Source: Paenibacillus beijingensis
GTDB lineage: Bacteria; Bacillota; Bacilli; Paenibacillales; Paenibacillaceae
Direction: 5' to 3'
Assembly (NCBI RefSeq): GCF_000961095.1
Contig: NZ_CP011058.1
Coordinates: forward strand, 4,429,501 to 4,493,500
Length of the DNA: 64,000 bases
Translations under genes and position numbers: made by a program
Part shown: piece after piece, positions 24,986-33,737 of the stretch
Position numbering within the stretch: the stretch's first letter is position 1
Layout of the letters: every line of letters starts with the position of its first letter
The notes under the pieces: generated by a model
Told to the model about the DNA's origin: nothing
The model's database searches: none
What the model saw: only the letters and a program-made list of their open reading frames with translations

Positions 24986-25603
24986 ATGAACAAAGGATTA
25001 CTGATTGTATTGTCCGGTCCTTCGGGCGTAGGCAAAGGGACGGTATGTTCCGTTCTCCGGAGCAAAATGCCGAATTTGACCTATTCCGTATCGGCAACGA
25101 CCCGTCCGCCGAGACAGGGAGAGGTTGACGGCGTCAACTATTTCTTTAAGACGCGGGAGCAGTTTCAAGAAATGATCGCCCGGGACGCTCTGCTTGAACA
25201 TGCCGAGTATGTCGATAACTATTACGGCACGCCGCGCGATTTCGTTGATCGCACGCTTGCGAGCGGCAAAGACATTATTCTTGAAATTGAAGTGCAGGGC
25301 GCTCTGAAAGTAAAAGAGAAGTTCCCGCAAGGCGTCTTCATCTTTTTGATGCCGCCTTCTTTGGATGAGCTGAAACAGCGAATCACGGGACGCGGTACGG
25401 AGGAGCAGCATGTGATCGACCACCGGATGTCGGTCGCTGCCGAAGAAATCAGCCTCATCCGGTATTATGACTATGCGGTCGTCAATGACGAGATTGACGC
25501 GGCATGTAAACGCATCGAGAGCATTATTATAGCGGAGCACTGCCGCAAAGACCGGTTTATGTCCGAACTGGCCGACATGCTGCCCGCTTCCGAGAAAGTA
25601 TGA
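24986..25603 (+). CDS. gmk: Guanylate kinase
   Basis: 205 residues. It phosphorylates GMP to GDP. The P-loop GPSGVGKGT is at residues 9-17, with the GMP-binding SATTRPPRQGEVDGVNY and the RGTEEQHVIDHRM lid region. The ATG at 24986 follows GGGGAG; another ATG at 24971 directly after the remA stop has no ribosome site. Length equals B. subtilis Gmk. Confidence 0.94.
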   Translation: MNKGLLIVLSGPSGVGKGTVCSVLRSKMPNLTYSVSATTRPPRQGEVDGVNYFFKTREQFQEMIARDALLEHAEYVDNYYGTPRDFVDRTLASGKDIILEIEVQGALKVKEKFPQGVFIFLMPPSLDELKQRITGRGTEEQHVIDHRMSVAAEEISLIRYYDYAVVNDEIDAACKRIESIIIAEHCRKDRFMSELADMLPASEKV

Positions 25604-25619
25604 GCGAGGTGAACTTCTG

Positions 25620-25823
25620 ATGTTATATCCTTCCATTGATGAAATGATGAAAAAAGTCGACAGCAAATATTCGCTCGTCGTTGCCGCTTCCCGCCGTGCC
25701 CGCATGCTGCGCGACGGTGAGAAGAGCGAGCTGCGCTCCTACCGGTCGCACAAGCATGTCGGCGTGGCGCTTGAAGAAATTTACCACGACCTCGTGCAGG
25801 TGGAACAGCGCAATATCGACTAG
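25620..25823 (+). CDS. rpoZ: RNA polymerase omega subunit
   Basis: 67 residues with the omega core: MLYPSIDEMMKKVDSKYSLVVAASRRARML and the later VGVALEEIYHDLV. It assists beta-prime folding and polymerase assembly. It follows gmk by 16 bp with GAGCGAGGTGA as ribosome site, and closes the remA operon before two terminators. Confidence 0.92.
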   Translation: MLYPSIDEMMKKVDSKYSLVVAASRRARMLRDGEKSELRSYRSHKHVGVALEEIYHDLVQVEQRNID

Positions 25824-25881
25824 ACCGCCGGCTTCTTGCCCGCATGCGGAGCCGCATGGTCCGCAGCCTCTCTGATGGGGC

Positions 25882-25915
25882 GAGCCTGACCTTGCGGGCT
25901 CCTTTTATTTTTTTA
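25882..25915 (+). terminator. First terminator after rpoZ
   Basis: GAGCC (25882-25886) pairs with GGCTC (25897-25901), followed by CTTTTATTTTTTT. Confidence 0.6.
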
Positions 25916-25935
25916 TTTATAATGCAGTTCCAGTG

Positions 25936-25961
25936 ACAACCCGCAGCGGTTGTTATTTTTT
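25936..25961 (+). terminator. Second terminator after rpoZ
   Basis: ACAACC (25936-25941), a six-base loop, GGTTGT (25948-25953), followed by TATTTTTTT. Confidence 0.65.
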
Positions 25962-26019
25962 TACCGCAGCAGAAAGTTTAAGTTCACAAAAGCATTAAAG
26001 CGAAGCGTGCTTCTCTCCG

Positions 26020-26088
26020 ATTGGCGGTAAAAACTTCCGCTGCACGAGGTCGCACATCATTGAATGGCTCCGATAGGAGTTTTTCTCA
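26020..26088 (+). repeat. Dispersed structured repeat, copy Y1
   Basis: This 69-bp stretch aligns without large gaps to 51321-51388 (about 54 of 69 positions by hand count). AAAAACT (26029-26035) can pair with AGTTTTT (26078-26084); the other copy has AAAACCT and AGGTTTT at the same places, so the pairing is kept by a double change. Confidence 0.7.
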
Positions 26089-26374
26089 ACTCATAGAATT
26101 TACAAATTTTCTGGGTGGGAGCGGGGTCATCCGCCCACGAGTGGCAGCTCGTACACACTGCCGGAGCTCGCAGCAAACCGAGCCCATACGCCCCGGCTTT
26201 CTGCTGCCGCCGGAACGAATGGCAATCATGTTGCACGTTACGCGAAGTCATTTATCAAAAAACATGCATTTGTACATCTTTTTTCTTTTCTATTTATCCA
26301 CCTTGAAAAATTCCTGCAAACATACATTTTTTGTCGGAGCAATCTCATGTTCGGGCAAGAAAAGCTTATAATGC

Positions 26375-26439
26375 CTGCAGAATCGCAGGTTTTCTTACTC
26401 GATCAGCGATTTTGGTCGATAAAACCTGCACATCTGCAG
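26375..26439. repeat. Long imperfect hairpin upstream of coaBC
   Basis: Left arm 26375-26393 (CTGCAGAATCGCAGGTTTT) and right arm 26421-26439 (AAAACCTGCACATCTGCAG) pair at 16 of 19 positions around a 27-base loop. A TATAAT at 26367-26372 stands just before it. Confidence 0.6.
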
Positions 26440-26589
26440 GATTAGAGTGGCACTTCCTTGCGTGCATACGAAACCGCGGCAAGGGCTTCGAATAAAAGCT
26501 TTTCTTACCGCAGCAGAAAGTTAAACTACGCTAAAGGTCCGGGTGCAGATGCCTCACGGAATAAGAAGCGCGAAAGAGGTGAAGGTGAA

Positions 26590-27807
26590 GTGTTGCAGGG
26601 CAAAACGATACTGCTGGGCGTAACCGGGGGAATCGCCGCGTTTAAGGCCGCATCTTTGTGCAGCAAGCTGGTGCAGCGGGGAGCATCGGTTCATGTCATC
26701 ATGACGGAGTCGGCTGCCCGCTTTATTACGCCGCTCACGCTGCAGACGCTCTCGCGCAATCCCGTTCATACCGATACATTTGACGAACGGGAACCGTCGG
26801 TCGTCACTCATATTGATCTCGCCGATCGGGCGGATCTTATCATTATCGCGCCGGCAACGGCGAACATCATTGCCAAGATGGCCCACGGCCTCGCCGATGA
26901 TATGCTCAGCACGACGCTGCTGGCTTCAACGGCGCAGGTTATTGTCGCACCGGCAATGAATGTGCATATGTACGAGCATCCGGCCGTGGAGCACAACATG
27001 GATTTGCTAGGCGAGCGCGGCGTCCGGTTTATCGATCCCGGCACGGGGCAGCTGGCCTGCGGGTATGTGGCGAAAGGAAGGCTGGCCGAACCGGAGGAAA
27101 TTGTGGAGGCGGCGGAGAACTGGTTCGCTTCGCAGCGGAGGCTGGCGGGCAAGCGGGTGCTCATTACGGCCGGAGGCACGATCGAGCGGCTGGACCCGGT
27201 CCGGTTTCTGACCAACGATTCGTCGGGCAAAATGGGGTTTGCGCTGGCCGAAGCGGCGCGGGATATGGGGGCCGAAGTGACCGTCGTTGCCGGACGGGTA
27301 ACGGCGAAGCCTCCGGCCGGCATCGAGCTGGTGCATGCCGAGTCGGCGGAGTCGATGCTGAAGGCGGTTGAGCAGCGGTACGGGGCGAGCGATATCGTCA
27401 TCAAATCGGCGGCCGTGGCCGATTACCGGCCGGTCGCGAGGCATGAGCGGAAGATGAAAAAGAGCGGGGAGCGGCTCACGCTGGAACTGGAGCGGACGAC
27501 GGATATTTTGCAGCGGCTCGGCGAGCGGAAGGAGCATCAGTTTCTCGTCGGCTTCGCGGCCGAAACGGACGATCTCGATACGTATGCGCTGGACAAGCTG
27601 CGCCGCAAAAACTGCGATCTGCTCGTGGCCAACGATATCGGCATGACCGGCGCCGGTTTTTACGGCGATACGAATGCGGTACGCATATTCGACCGCGCGG
27701 GACTGGTCAAAGAGCTGCCGCTGATGACGAAACGGCAGATGGGAGAAGCGATTGTCGCCCTTATTGCGGATCGGATGGAAGCCGGCTATGGAGCTGGCCG
27801 TTCATGA
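26590..27807 (+). CDS. coaBC: Bifunctional phosphopantothenoylcysteine decarboxylase / phosphopantothenate-cysteine ligase
   Basis: 405 residues. It makes 4'-phosphopantetheine in coenzyme A synthesis. The N-terminal flavin-dependent CoaC domain has GVTGGIAAFKA, the PAMNVHMYEHP motif and the conserved cysteine of GQLACGYVAKGR. The CoaB half starts near 190 (VLITAGGTIERLDPVRFLTN) and includes KSAAVADYRP. The GTG at 26590 is chosen: AGAGGTGAAGG precedes it and it aligns with the usual MLKGKTILLG start. It overlaps priA by four bases. Confidence 0.94.
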   Translation: MLQGKTILLGVTGGIAAFKAASLCSKLVQRGASVHVIMTESAARFITPLTLQTLSRNPVHTDTFDEREPSVVTHIDLADRADLIIIAPATANIIAKMAHGLADDMLSTTLLASTAQVIVAPAMNVHMYEHPAVEHNMDLLGERGVRFIDPGTGQLACGYVAKGRLAEPEEIVEAAENWFASQRRLAGKRVLITAGGTIERLDPVRFLTNDSSGKMGFALAEAARDMGAEVTVVAGRVTAKPPAGIELVHAESAESMLKAVEQRYGASDIVIKSAAVADYRPVARHERKMKKSGERLTLELERTTDILQRLGERKEHQFLVGFAAETDDLDTYALDKLRRKNCDLLVANDIGMTGAGFYGDTNAVRIFDRAGLVKELPLMTKRQMGEAIVALIADRMEAGYGAGRS

Positions 27808-30671
27808 TCGCATCCGTCATTGTGGACGTGCCGAGCCGGCAAACGGACCGTCCGTTCGATTATAAGGTGCCGGCGGAGATGCGCGCGTGGATTGAGACGG
27901 GCAGCCGGGTCGGCGTGCCGTTCGGCGGCCGGGTCGTCCAAGGCTTTGTTGTCGCCGTCTCGGAGCAAACGGAGATGGACCCGAAGCGGCTGAAGGCGAT
28001 TGCGGAACTGCTCGATCCGACACCCCCGCTGCGCGCGGACTTGATCGAGCTGGCCGAATGGATCAGCCGCAAATATGTGTGCACGTGGACCGCCGCGCTG
28101 CAGGCGATGATTCCCGGAGCGCTGAAAGGCAAAGCGGAGCGCAGCGTGAGGTTCGGCGCAGCGGCGCTGAAGGCCCTATCGCCGGAGAGCGCGCCGCAGA
28201 TGCGGCCGACTTCCGGCAGTTTGGCTGCGGCCGCTCACGGAACGGACGATGCATCCGGATCGGATGTCCGGTACGGGCATGAAGCCGCCGCAGCGGAAGC
28301 GGGAGCCGGGGCCGAATCGCGAAATCGGGGAACGGCCGATACATACGGCGCGGGCGTCCGGCATGAGCATGAAGCTGCCGCAGCGAAAGCGGTGGCCGGA
28401 GCCGAAACGGCGGCCGGGACGATCGCGCGGGCGAGTGACGCAGCGGAACCGGAAGGGACCGATGCGGCGGAGCCGGGATTGGCTGCGGGAAGCGCATCCG
28501 GTGCCGGCGCGTCCGGGGCATCCGAAGCCGGGGTCAGCGCGGACATGCGGGGCGCCTTCGCCGCGCTGCCGTCAGAGCTGGTGCGCGAGCTGCTCAGGCA
28601 CGGTTCCATCCGGCTGGCGGCGCTCCAGGAGCGCTACCCGCACGCGGGTGATGCAGTGAAGAGCGCGCTGCGCCAAGGGCTCCTGGAGGAGCAGACCGCG
28701 ATCCGCGACCGGCTGTCGGTGCGCAAAGTGTTGGCGGTGTATCCGCCGCCGGACCGTCCGGCGGCGGAAGAGGCGCTGGCCGCGCTGCCGAAGCGGGCGG
28801 GCAAGCAGCGCGAGGTGCTCGCCTTTGCCCTTGATCTTGAAGAGCCGCTGCCGCTGCAGGCGCTGCTGGCGGAAACGGGCGCCTCCGCAGGCAGCGTGCG
28901 GGCGCTGGCGGACAAAGGAATGCTGGACGTGAGGGAGATCAAGCAGGAGCGCGATCCGTATGCCGGACGGGAATTTGTCCGCACCGAGCCGCTGCCGCTT
29001 ACGCCGGGGCAGCAGGAAGTATTCGAGCGCGTTGCGGCCGCCGTCGACGCGGAATCGCCGCAGACGTTTTTGCTGCATGGCGTCACCGGAAGCGGCAAGA
29101 CCGAAGTGTATATGCAGTCGATCCAGCATTGTCTGGAGCAGGGCAAGCAGGCGATCGTGCTGGTGCCGGAAATTTCGCTTACGCCGCAGATGGTGGAGCG
29201 GTTCAAAGGGCGGTTCGGCGATATGGTGGCCGTGCTGCACAGCCGCCTCTCGAACGGGGAGCGCTACGACGAGTGGCGCAAAATCCGCGAGCGCCGCGTG
29301 GAAGTGGCCATCGGCGCACGTTCGGCGGTATTCGCGCCGTTCGAACGGATCGGCCTGATCGTGATCGACGAAGAGCACGAATCGTCCTATAAGCAGGAGG
29401 AAACACCGAAATACCATGCGCGCGACGTGGCCGTGCGGCGGGCGAAGCAGCACGGCGCCGTCGTTGTGCTCGGCTCGGCGACGCCTTCGCTCGAGACGTA
29501 CGCGGCGGCCGTCCGCTCGGCAGGTCCGGACGGCCGCCCGGCTTCGCTGCTGCCGCTGCCGGAGCGCGTCGGCGCGCGGCCGATGCCGCCGGTCGCTGTC
29601 GTGGACATGCGGCAGGAGCTTAAAGGCGGCAACCGCTCGATGTTCAGCCGCGCGCTGCACGAAGGGCTCGCGGCTCGTCTTGAGCGCGGCGAGCAGTCGG
29701 TGCTGCTGCTCAACCGAAGGGGCTATTCGACCTTCGTCATGTGCCGTTCCTGCGGCTATACGGCAACGTGCCCGCACTGCGACATTACGCTGACGTACCA
29801 CCAGCGGACGCGGGCGCTTCGCTGCCACTACTGCGGTCACGCGGAGATGGCCCCGCGCCTGTGCCCCTCCTGCGGCAGCGAGCATATCCGTTATTTCGGC
29901 GCGGGCACGCAGCGGGTGGAGGAAGAGCTGGCGAAGCTTTTTCCCGGCATCCGTGTCATCCGCATGGACGTGGACACGACGACGGAGAAGGGCTCGCACG
30001 AGAAATGGCTGAAGCTGTTCGGGGAGCGCAAAGCCGACGTGCTGCTCGGAACGCAGATGGTAGCCAAAGGGCTCGATTTCCCGTATGTGACGCTGGTCGG
30101 CGTCATCGCGGCGGATACGTCGCTCGGTCTGCCGGATTTCCGCGCGGGCGAGCGCACGTTCCAGCTGCTGACGCAGGTGGCCGGCCGCGCCGGCAGGCAC
30201 CACCTGCCGGGCGAGGTCGTCGTTCAGACGTATACGCCGGAGCATTATGCGATTCAGACGGCGCAGCAGCACGACTATGAGACGTTCGTGCAGGATGAAT
30301 TGAAGCATCGGCGGATGATGGGCTACCCGCCGTTTTGCCGGCTCATTCTCGTCACGATGTCGCACGAGCAGCTGCCGCTCCTTTCTTCCGTCAGCGAGCG
30401 GTTTGCGGCTAGGCTGCGCGAGCTCGCCGCCCTCAGCGGTGTGCTTGGCTCCGTTCAGGGTCCGGGCCAGCGCGCGATGGAGCTGCTCGGTCCCGTCGCT
30501 TCGCCGATCTCGCGGATGAAGGATCGCTACCGTTTTCAATGTATGATAAAATATCGGGGAAATATCGATGCGTCGGGCCTGATCCGCGAGGCGCTCGCTT
30601 CGTTTACGGAAGGCGCCCCCAAAGGGCAGGTACAGTTCAGCGTGGACGTCGACCCGCATATGATTTTGTAA
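27804..30671 (+). CDS. priA: Primosomal replication restart helicase PriA
   Basis: 955 residues. PriA reloads the replisome at stalled forks. The 3' DNA-binding domain (1-105), helicase core with GVTGSGKTEVY and DEEH, the zinc-binding cysteine set (CRSCGYTATCPHC, CHYCGH, CPSCGSEH) and the C-terminal domain are present. It is about 150 residues longer than B. subtilis PriA because of an Ala/Gly/Glu-rich insert at about residues 110-250, which contains a diverged 30-residue tandem duplication (VRYGHEAAAAEAGAGAE and VRHEHEAAAAKAVAGAE). The insert lies between DNA-binding and winged-helix regions and is probably disordered. Coupled to coaBC through ATGA. Confidence 0.94.
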   Translation: MIASVIVDVPSRQTDRPFDYKVPAEMRAWIETGSRVGVPFGGRVVQGFVVAVSEQTEMDPKRLKAIAELLDPTPPLRADLIELAEWISRKYVCTWTAALQAMIPGALKGKAERSVRFGAAALKALSPESAPQMRPTSGSLAAAAHGTDDASGSDVRYGHEAAAAEAGAGAESRNRGTADTYGAGVRHEHEAAAAKAVAGAETAAGTIARASDAAEPEGTDAAEPGLAAGSASGAGASGASEAGVSADMRGAFAALPSELVRELLRHGSIRLAALQERYPHAGDAVKSALRQGLLEEQTAIRDRLSVRKVLAVYPPPDRPAAEEALAALPKRAGKQREVLAFALDLEEPLPLQALLAETGASAGSVRALADKGMLDVREIKQERDPYAGREFVRTEPLPLTPGQQEVFERVAAAVDAESPQTFLLHGVTGSGKTEVYMQSIQHCLEQGKQAIVLVPEISLTPQMVERFKGRFGDMVAVLHSRLSNGERYDEWRKIRERRVEVAIGARSAVFAPFERIGLIVIDEEHESSYKQEETPKYHARDVAVRRAKQHGAVVVLGSATPSLETYAAAVRSAGPDGRPASLLPLPERVGARPMPPVAVVDMRQELKGGNRSMFSRALHEGLAARLERGEQSVLLLNRRGYSTFVMCRSCGYTATCPHCDITLTYHQRTRALRCHYCGHAEMAPRLCPSCGSEHIRYFGAGTQRVEEELAKLFPGIRVIRMDVDTTTEKGSHEKWLKLFGERKADVLLGTQMVAKGLDFPYVTLVGVIAADTSLGLPDFRAGERTFQLLTQVAGRAGRHHLPGEVVVQTYTPEHYAIQTAQQHDYETFVQDELKHRRMMGYPPFCRLILVTMSHEQLPLLSSVSERFAARLRELAALSGVLGSVQGPGQRAMELLGPVASPISRMKDRYRFQCMIKYRGNIDASGLIREALASFTEGAPKGQVQFSVDVDPHMIL
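28266..28445 (+). repeat. 90-bp tandem duplication inside priA
   Basis: Two in-frame units begin GTCCGG at 28266 and 28356, a period of exactly 90 bp (30 codons), with diverged sequence. They encode the Ala-rich insert of PriA. Confidence 0.65.
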
Positions 30672-30718
30672 ATGCAACCGCCTTATTAATTTTGAGTGAC
30701 GTTAGGAAGGGGAAACCA

Positions 30719-31204
30719 ATGGCTATCCGACTCATTGTAAAAGATCCCGACCCCGTGCTGCGCGAGGTCGCCAAAGAAGTAACGAAATTCAACTCCAATC
30801 TGCATAAGCTGCTTAAAGATATGGCCGAGACGATGTATGACGCCGAAGGCGTCGGTCTGGCCGCTCCCCAGGTGGGCATTTTGAAGCGGGTCATCGTCGT
30901 GGATGTGGGCGACGAGCACGGTCTGATCGAGATGGTCAATCCCGAAATCGTCGAAAGCGAAGGCGAGCAGATCGGTCCCGAAGGATGCCTGAGCATTCCG
31001 AACTTGAACGGCGACGTGCGCCGGGCGCAGCGGATTGTCGTCAAAGGACAGGACCGCAACGGAGAGACGTTTACGGTGGAGGCGACGGACTTTCTGGCGC
31101 GCGCGTTCCAGCATGAGGTGGATCATCTCAATGGCGTCTTGTTCACCGACATCGCGATCCAGCTGTTTGACGGAGCGGCCCGCGACCGCCGCGGCGGGGA
31201 GTGA
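30719..31204 (+). CDS. def: Peptide deformylase
   Basis: 161 residues. It removes the formyl group from nascent N-terminal methionine. The three metal/catalytic motifs are seen: GVGLAAPQVG, EGCLS (metal cysteine) and QHEVDHLNG (two metal histidines and catalytic glutamate). The ATG at 30719 follows AGGAAGGGG. It is 6 bp before fmt, the functional partner in formyl-methionine metabolism. Confidence 0.95.
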   Translation: MAIRLIVKDPDPVLREVAKEVTKFNSNLHKLLKDMAETMYDAEGVGLAAPQVGILKRVIVVDVGDEHGLIEMVNPEIVESEGEQIGPEGCLSIPNLNGDVRRAQRIVVKGQDRNGETFTVEATDFLARAFQHEVDHLNGVLFTDIAIQLFDGAARDRRGGE

Positions 31205-31210
31205 GGAACG

Positions 31211-32206
31211 ATGCGCATCGTATTTATGGGCACGCCCCAGTTCGCCGTACCGTCGCTGACGCTGCTGCTTGAGCGGGGGTATGAAGTGGTGGCTGTCATC
31301 ACGCAGCCGGACCGGCCGAAAGGCCGCAAAAAAACGCTCACCCCGCCTCCTGTGAAGGAGGCGGCGCTTTTGCACGGGCTGCCGGTGCTGCAGCCGGAGC
31401 GGCTGCGCAGTCCCGAAGCGGTCGAAGCGGTGAAAAGCTTTAAGCCGGATCTGATCGTGACGGCGGCGTACGGCCAAATTTTGCCGAAGGCGGTGCTTGA
31501 GCTGCCGCGCCTCGGATGCATTAACGTGCACGGCTCGCTGCTGCCGAAATACCGGGGCGGCGCGCCGATTCAGCGGTCGATCATGAACGGGGAGACCGTA
31601 ACGGGCGTGACGATTATGTATATGGCTGAAGGGCTCGATACCGGCGATATGATCAGCTGCGTGGAAGTTCCGATTACCGACGAAGATACGTCCGGTACGA
31701 TGTTCGAGAAGCTGAGCATTGCCGGAGCGGAGCTGCTCGGCCGGACGCTGCCGGCGATCGAAGCTGGAGAAGCCGCGGCTGTTCCGCAGCGGAATGAGGA
31801 GGCGACGTACGCTCCAAACCTGACAAGAGAGGACGAGCGGATCGACTGGAGCCGCAGCGCACGCGAGCTGTTCAATCAGGTGCGCGGACTGTCCCCGGCG
31901 GCCGGCGCCTTCACGCAGCTGGCAGGAGACGTGTTCAAAGTGCGGGCGTGCCGGACTCTTGCGCCCGGACAAGCACCGGCGTCCGCAGCGGCTCCGGGAA
32001 CGGTGCTCCGGACAGGAGCGGACGGCATAGCCGTACAGACGGGCGGCGGCGTGCTGCTGCTGACGGAAATTCAGCCAGCCGGCAAACGGGCGATGAATGC
32101 CGGCGACTGGCTGAAGGGCGCCAGCTTGCCGGAAGGCACCGTGCTCGGGGAGACCGGGGAAGCGGATTCGGCGGGCCGCCTTGAAGCCGAAGGCGGTCCA
32201 AGGTGA
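31211..32206 (+). CDS. fmt: Methionyl-tRNA formyltransferase
   Basis: 331 residues. It formylates initiator Met-tRNA using 10-formyltetrahydrofolate. RIVFMGTPQFAVPSL at the start, the SLLPKYRGGAPIQ loop with the catalytic region, and the C-terminal OB-like tRNA-binding domain (from about 205) are visible. GGGGAGTGAGG precedes the ATG. Its stop overlaps the rsmB GTG start. Confidence 0.94.
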   Translation: MRIVFMGTPQFAVPSLTLLLERGYEVVAVITQPDRPKGRKKTLTPPPVKEAALLHGLPVLQPERLRSPEAVEAVKSFKPDLIVTAAYGQILPKAVLELPRLGCINVHGSLLPKYRGGAPIQRSIMNGETVTGVTIMYMAEGLDTGDMISCVEVPITDEDTSGTMFEKLSIAGAELLGRTLPAIEAGEAAAVPQRNEEATYAPNLTREDERIDWSRSARELFNQVRGLSPAAGAFTQLAGDVFKVRACRTLAPGQAPASAAAPGTVLRTGADGIAVQTGGGVLLLTEIQPAGKRAMNAGDWLKGASLPEGTVLGETGEADSAGRLEAEGGPR

Positions 32207-33597
32207 GCCGGCGCATCCGCGAAGGCGCGGTAAAGACGGCGCGCGGCCTGGCGCTGGACACGCTGCTTAAAGTCGAAACCGAAGGCGCCTACAGCAACCT
32301 TCAGCTGAACCGCTCGCTCCAGGCGGCGGGGTTGTCGCGGGCGGACGCTTCGCTTAGTACGGAGCTGGTGTACGGGACGATTCAGCGTCAGCTCACGCTT
32401 GACTATTGGCTCGGCCAGTTTGTGGCCAAAGGGCTGCGCAAGCTGGAGCCGTGGGTGCTCGTGCTGCTGCGGATGAGCCTGTACCAGCTGCTCTTTCTGG
32501 ACCGGATCCCGCCGCATGCGGCGGTCAACGAAGCGGTGACGATTGCGAAGAAGCACGGGCATGCGGGTATTGCGGGGATGGTAAACGGCGTGCTGCGCAG
32601 CGCCGTGCGCCGGCTGGACGAGCTGAAAGCGGCGGCTTTTGAGACCGAGCCGCCGCTGCGGCGCATCGCCCTGCGCCATTCCTATCCGGAATGGCTTGTG
32701 AGCCGCTGGCTCGATGCTTACGGCGAGGAAGTGACGGAGGCGATTTGCGCCTCCGGCAACGAAGCTCCGCACGGGAGCCTGCGCGTCAACCGGCTGCGGA
32801 TGAGCCGCTCGGAAGCGCTCGCGAAGCTGGCGGAAGAAGGCTACGACGCGCGCGAGTCGTCCGCATCGGAAGCGGGCGTTATCGTGGAACGGGGCGGCAA
32901 TTTGGCGCAAACGGACGGATATGCTTCAGGACTGTGGTCGGTGCAGGACGAAAGCTCGATGCTCGTCGCCGAAGCCGCCGCGCCTCTTCCCGGCTTCCGC
33001 GTGCTCGACTGCTGCGCTGCGCCGGGCGGCAAATCGACCCATATGGCGGAGCTGATGGGCGATGAAGGAACGGTGATCGCAAACGACCTGCACGCGCATA
33101 AGCGGGCTCTGATCGCCGAGCAGGCGGAGCGGCTCGGATTGACGAGCGTCGAGGCCGCAACCGGCGACGCCGCCCTGCTCGGCAGCATGTACCCGGCGCA
33201 GTCGTTCGATCTGGTGCTGCTCGATGCGCCGTGCTCCGGCTTTGGCGTCATCCGGCGCAAGCCGGAAATCAAATGGACGAAATCGCCGCAGGACGTGAAG
33301 GCAATCGCCGATTTGCAAACGACGCTGCTTGACGGCGTGTGCGGGCTCGTCCGCCCGGGCGGCGTGCTGATGTACAGCACATGCACGATTGAGCGGGATG
33401 AAAACGAGCGGCAGGTAGCGGCGTTTCTGGAGCGTCATCCGGAGTTCGAGCTCGATCCGCAGTGGCCGGAGGCGCTGCTGCAAAGACTGCGCGCCGCGGG
33501 CGCCGCGGCAGCGGATTTCCGGGGGGCTGCGCAAATTTTGCCGCAGCATTACGGCAGCGACGGATTTTTCATCGCCCGGCTGCGCAGACGCGCTTAA
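32203..33597 (+). CDS. rsmB: 16S rRNA (cytosine-967-C5)-methyltransferase RsmB
   Basis: 464 residues. An N-terminal NusB-like RNA-binding domain (1-150) precedes a Rossmann methyltransferase domain. The SAM-binding CCAAPGGKSTHMAE and the two cysteines of m5C methyltransferases (DAPCSGFG and YSTCTIERDENE) are present. The GTG start overlaps the end of fmt by four bases. Confidence 0.94.
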   Translation: MSRRIREGAVKTARGLALDTLLKVETEGAYSNLQLNRSLQAAGLSRADASLSTELVYGTIQRQLTLDYWLGQFVAKGLRKLEPWVLVLLRMSLYQLLFLDRIPPHAAVNEAVTIAKKHGHAGIAGMVNGVLRSAVRRLDELKAAAFETEPPLRRIALRHSYPEWLVSRWLDAYGEEVTEAICASGNEAPHGSLRVNRLRMSRSEALAKLAEEGYDARESSASEAGVIVERGGNLAQTDGYASGLWSVQDESSMLVAEAAAPLPGFRVLDCCAAPGGKSTHMAELMGDEGTVIANDLHAHKRALIAEQAERLGLTSVEAATGDAALLGSMYPAQSFDLVLLDAPCSGFGVIRRKPEIKWTKSPQDVKAIADLQTTLLDGVCGLVRPGGVLMYSTCTIERDENERQVAAFLERHPEFELDPQWPEALLQRLRAAGAAAADFRGAAQILPQHYGSDGFFIARLRRRA

Positions 33598-33623
33598 ACG
33601 CATAACGCAAAGAGAGCACATAT

Positions 33624-33661
33624 AACGCCCGTGCGGCCGCAAGTGGCCTGTCATGGGCGTT
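33624..33661 (+). terminator. Hairpin between rsmB and rlmN
   Basis: AACGCCC (33624-33630) and GGGCGTT (33655-33661) with inner GGCC pairing. The T run is short, so it may only partly terminate. Confidence 0.4.
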
Positions 33662-33737
33662 TGTGGTAAAATAACGACGATAGCGGCCGGATGCGAAAAA
33701 CGGCCGCTTACTTTTAAAAGATACAGGTGTGATACTA

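Larger units (their letters stand above)
25824..26589 (+). other. rpoZ-coaBC intergenic region rich in repeats
   Basis: 766 bp without a convincing gene. It contains two terminator-like hairpins, repeat copy Y1 (26020-26088), two 18-bp direct copies of TTACCGCAGCAGAAAGTT (25961-25978 and 26505-26522), and a hairpin at 26375-26439 just after a TATAAT (26367-26372). A 116-codon open frame at 26021-26371 has no ribosome site and low-complexity content. Confidence 0.6.

Noticed and set aside
26021..26371. 116-codon frame between rpoZ and coaBC
   Set aside because: No ribosome site, non-ATG start, overlaps repeat Y1 and has erratic composition.
28572..30677. 701-codon minus-strand frame opposite priA
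   Set aside because: Shadow of priA; Arg/His-rich product without any family pattern.
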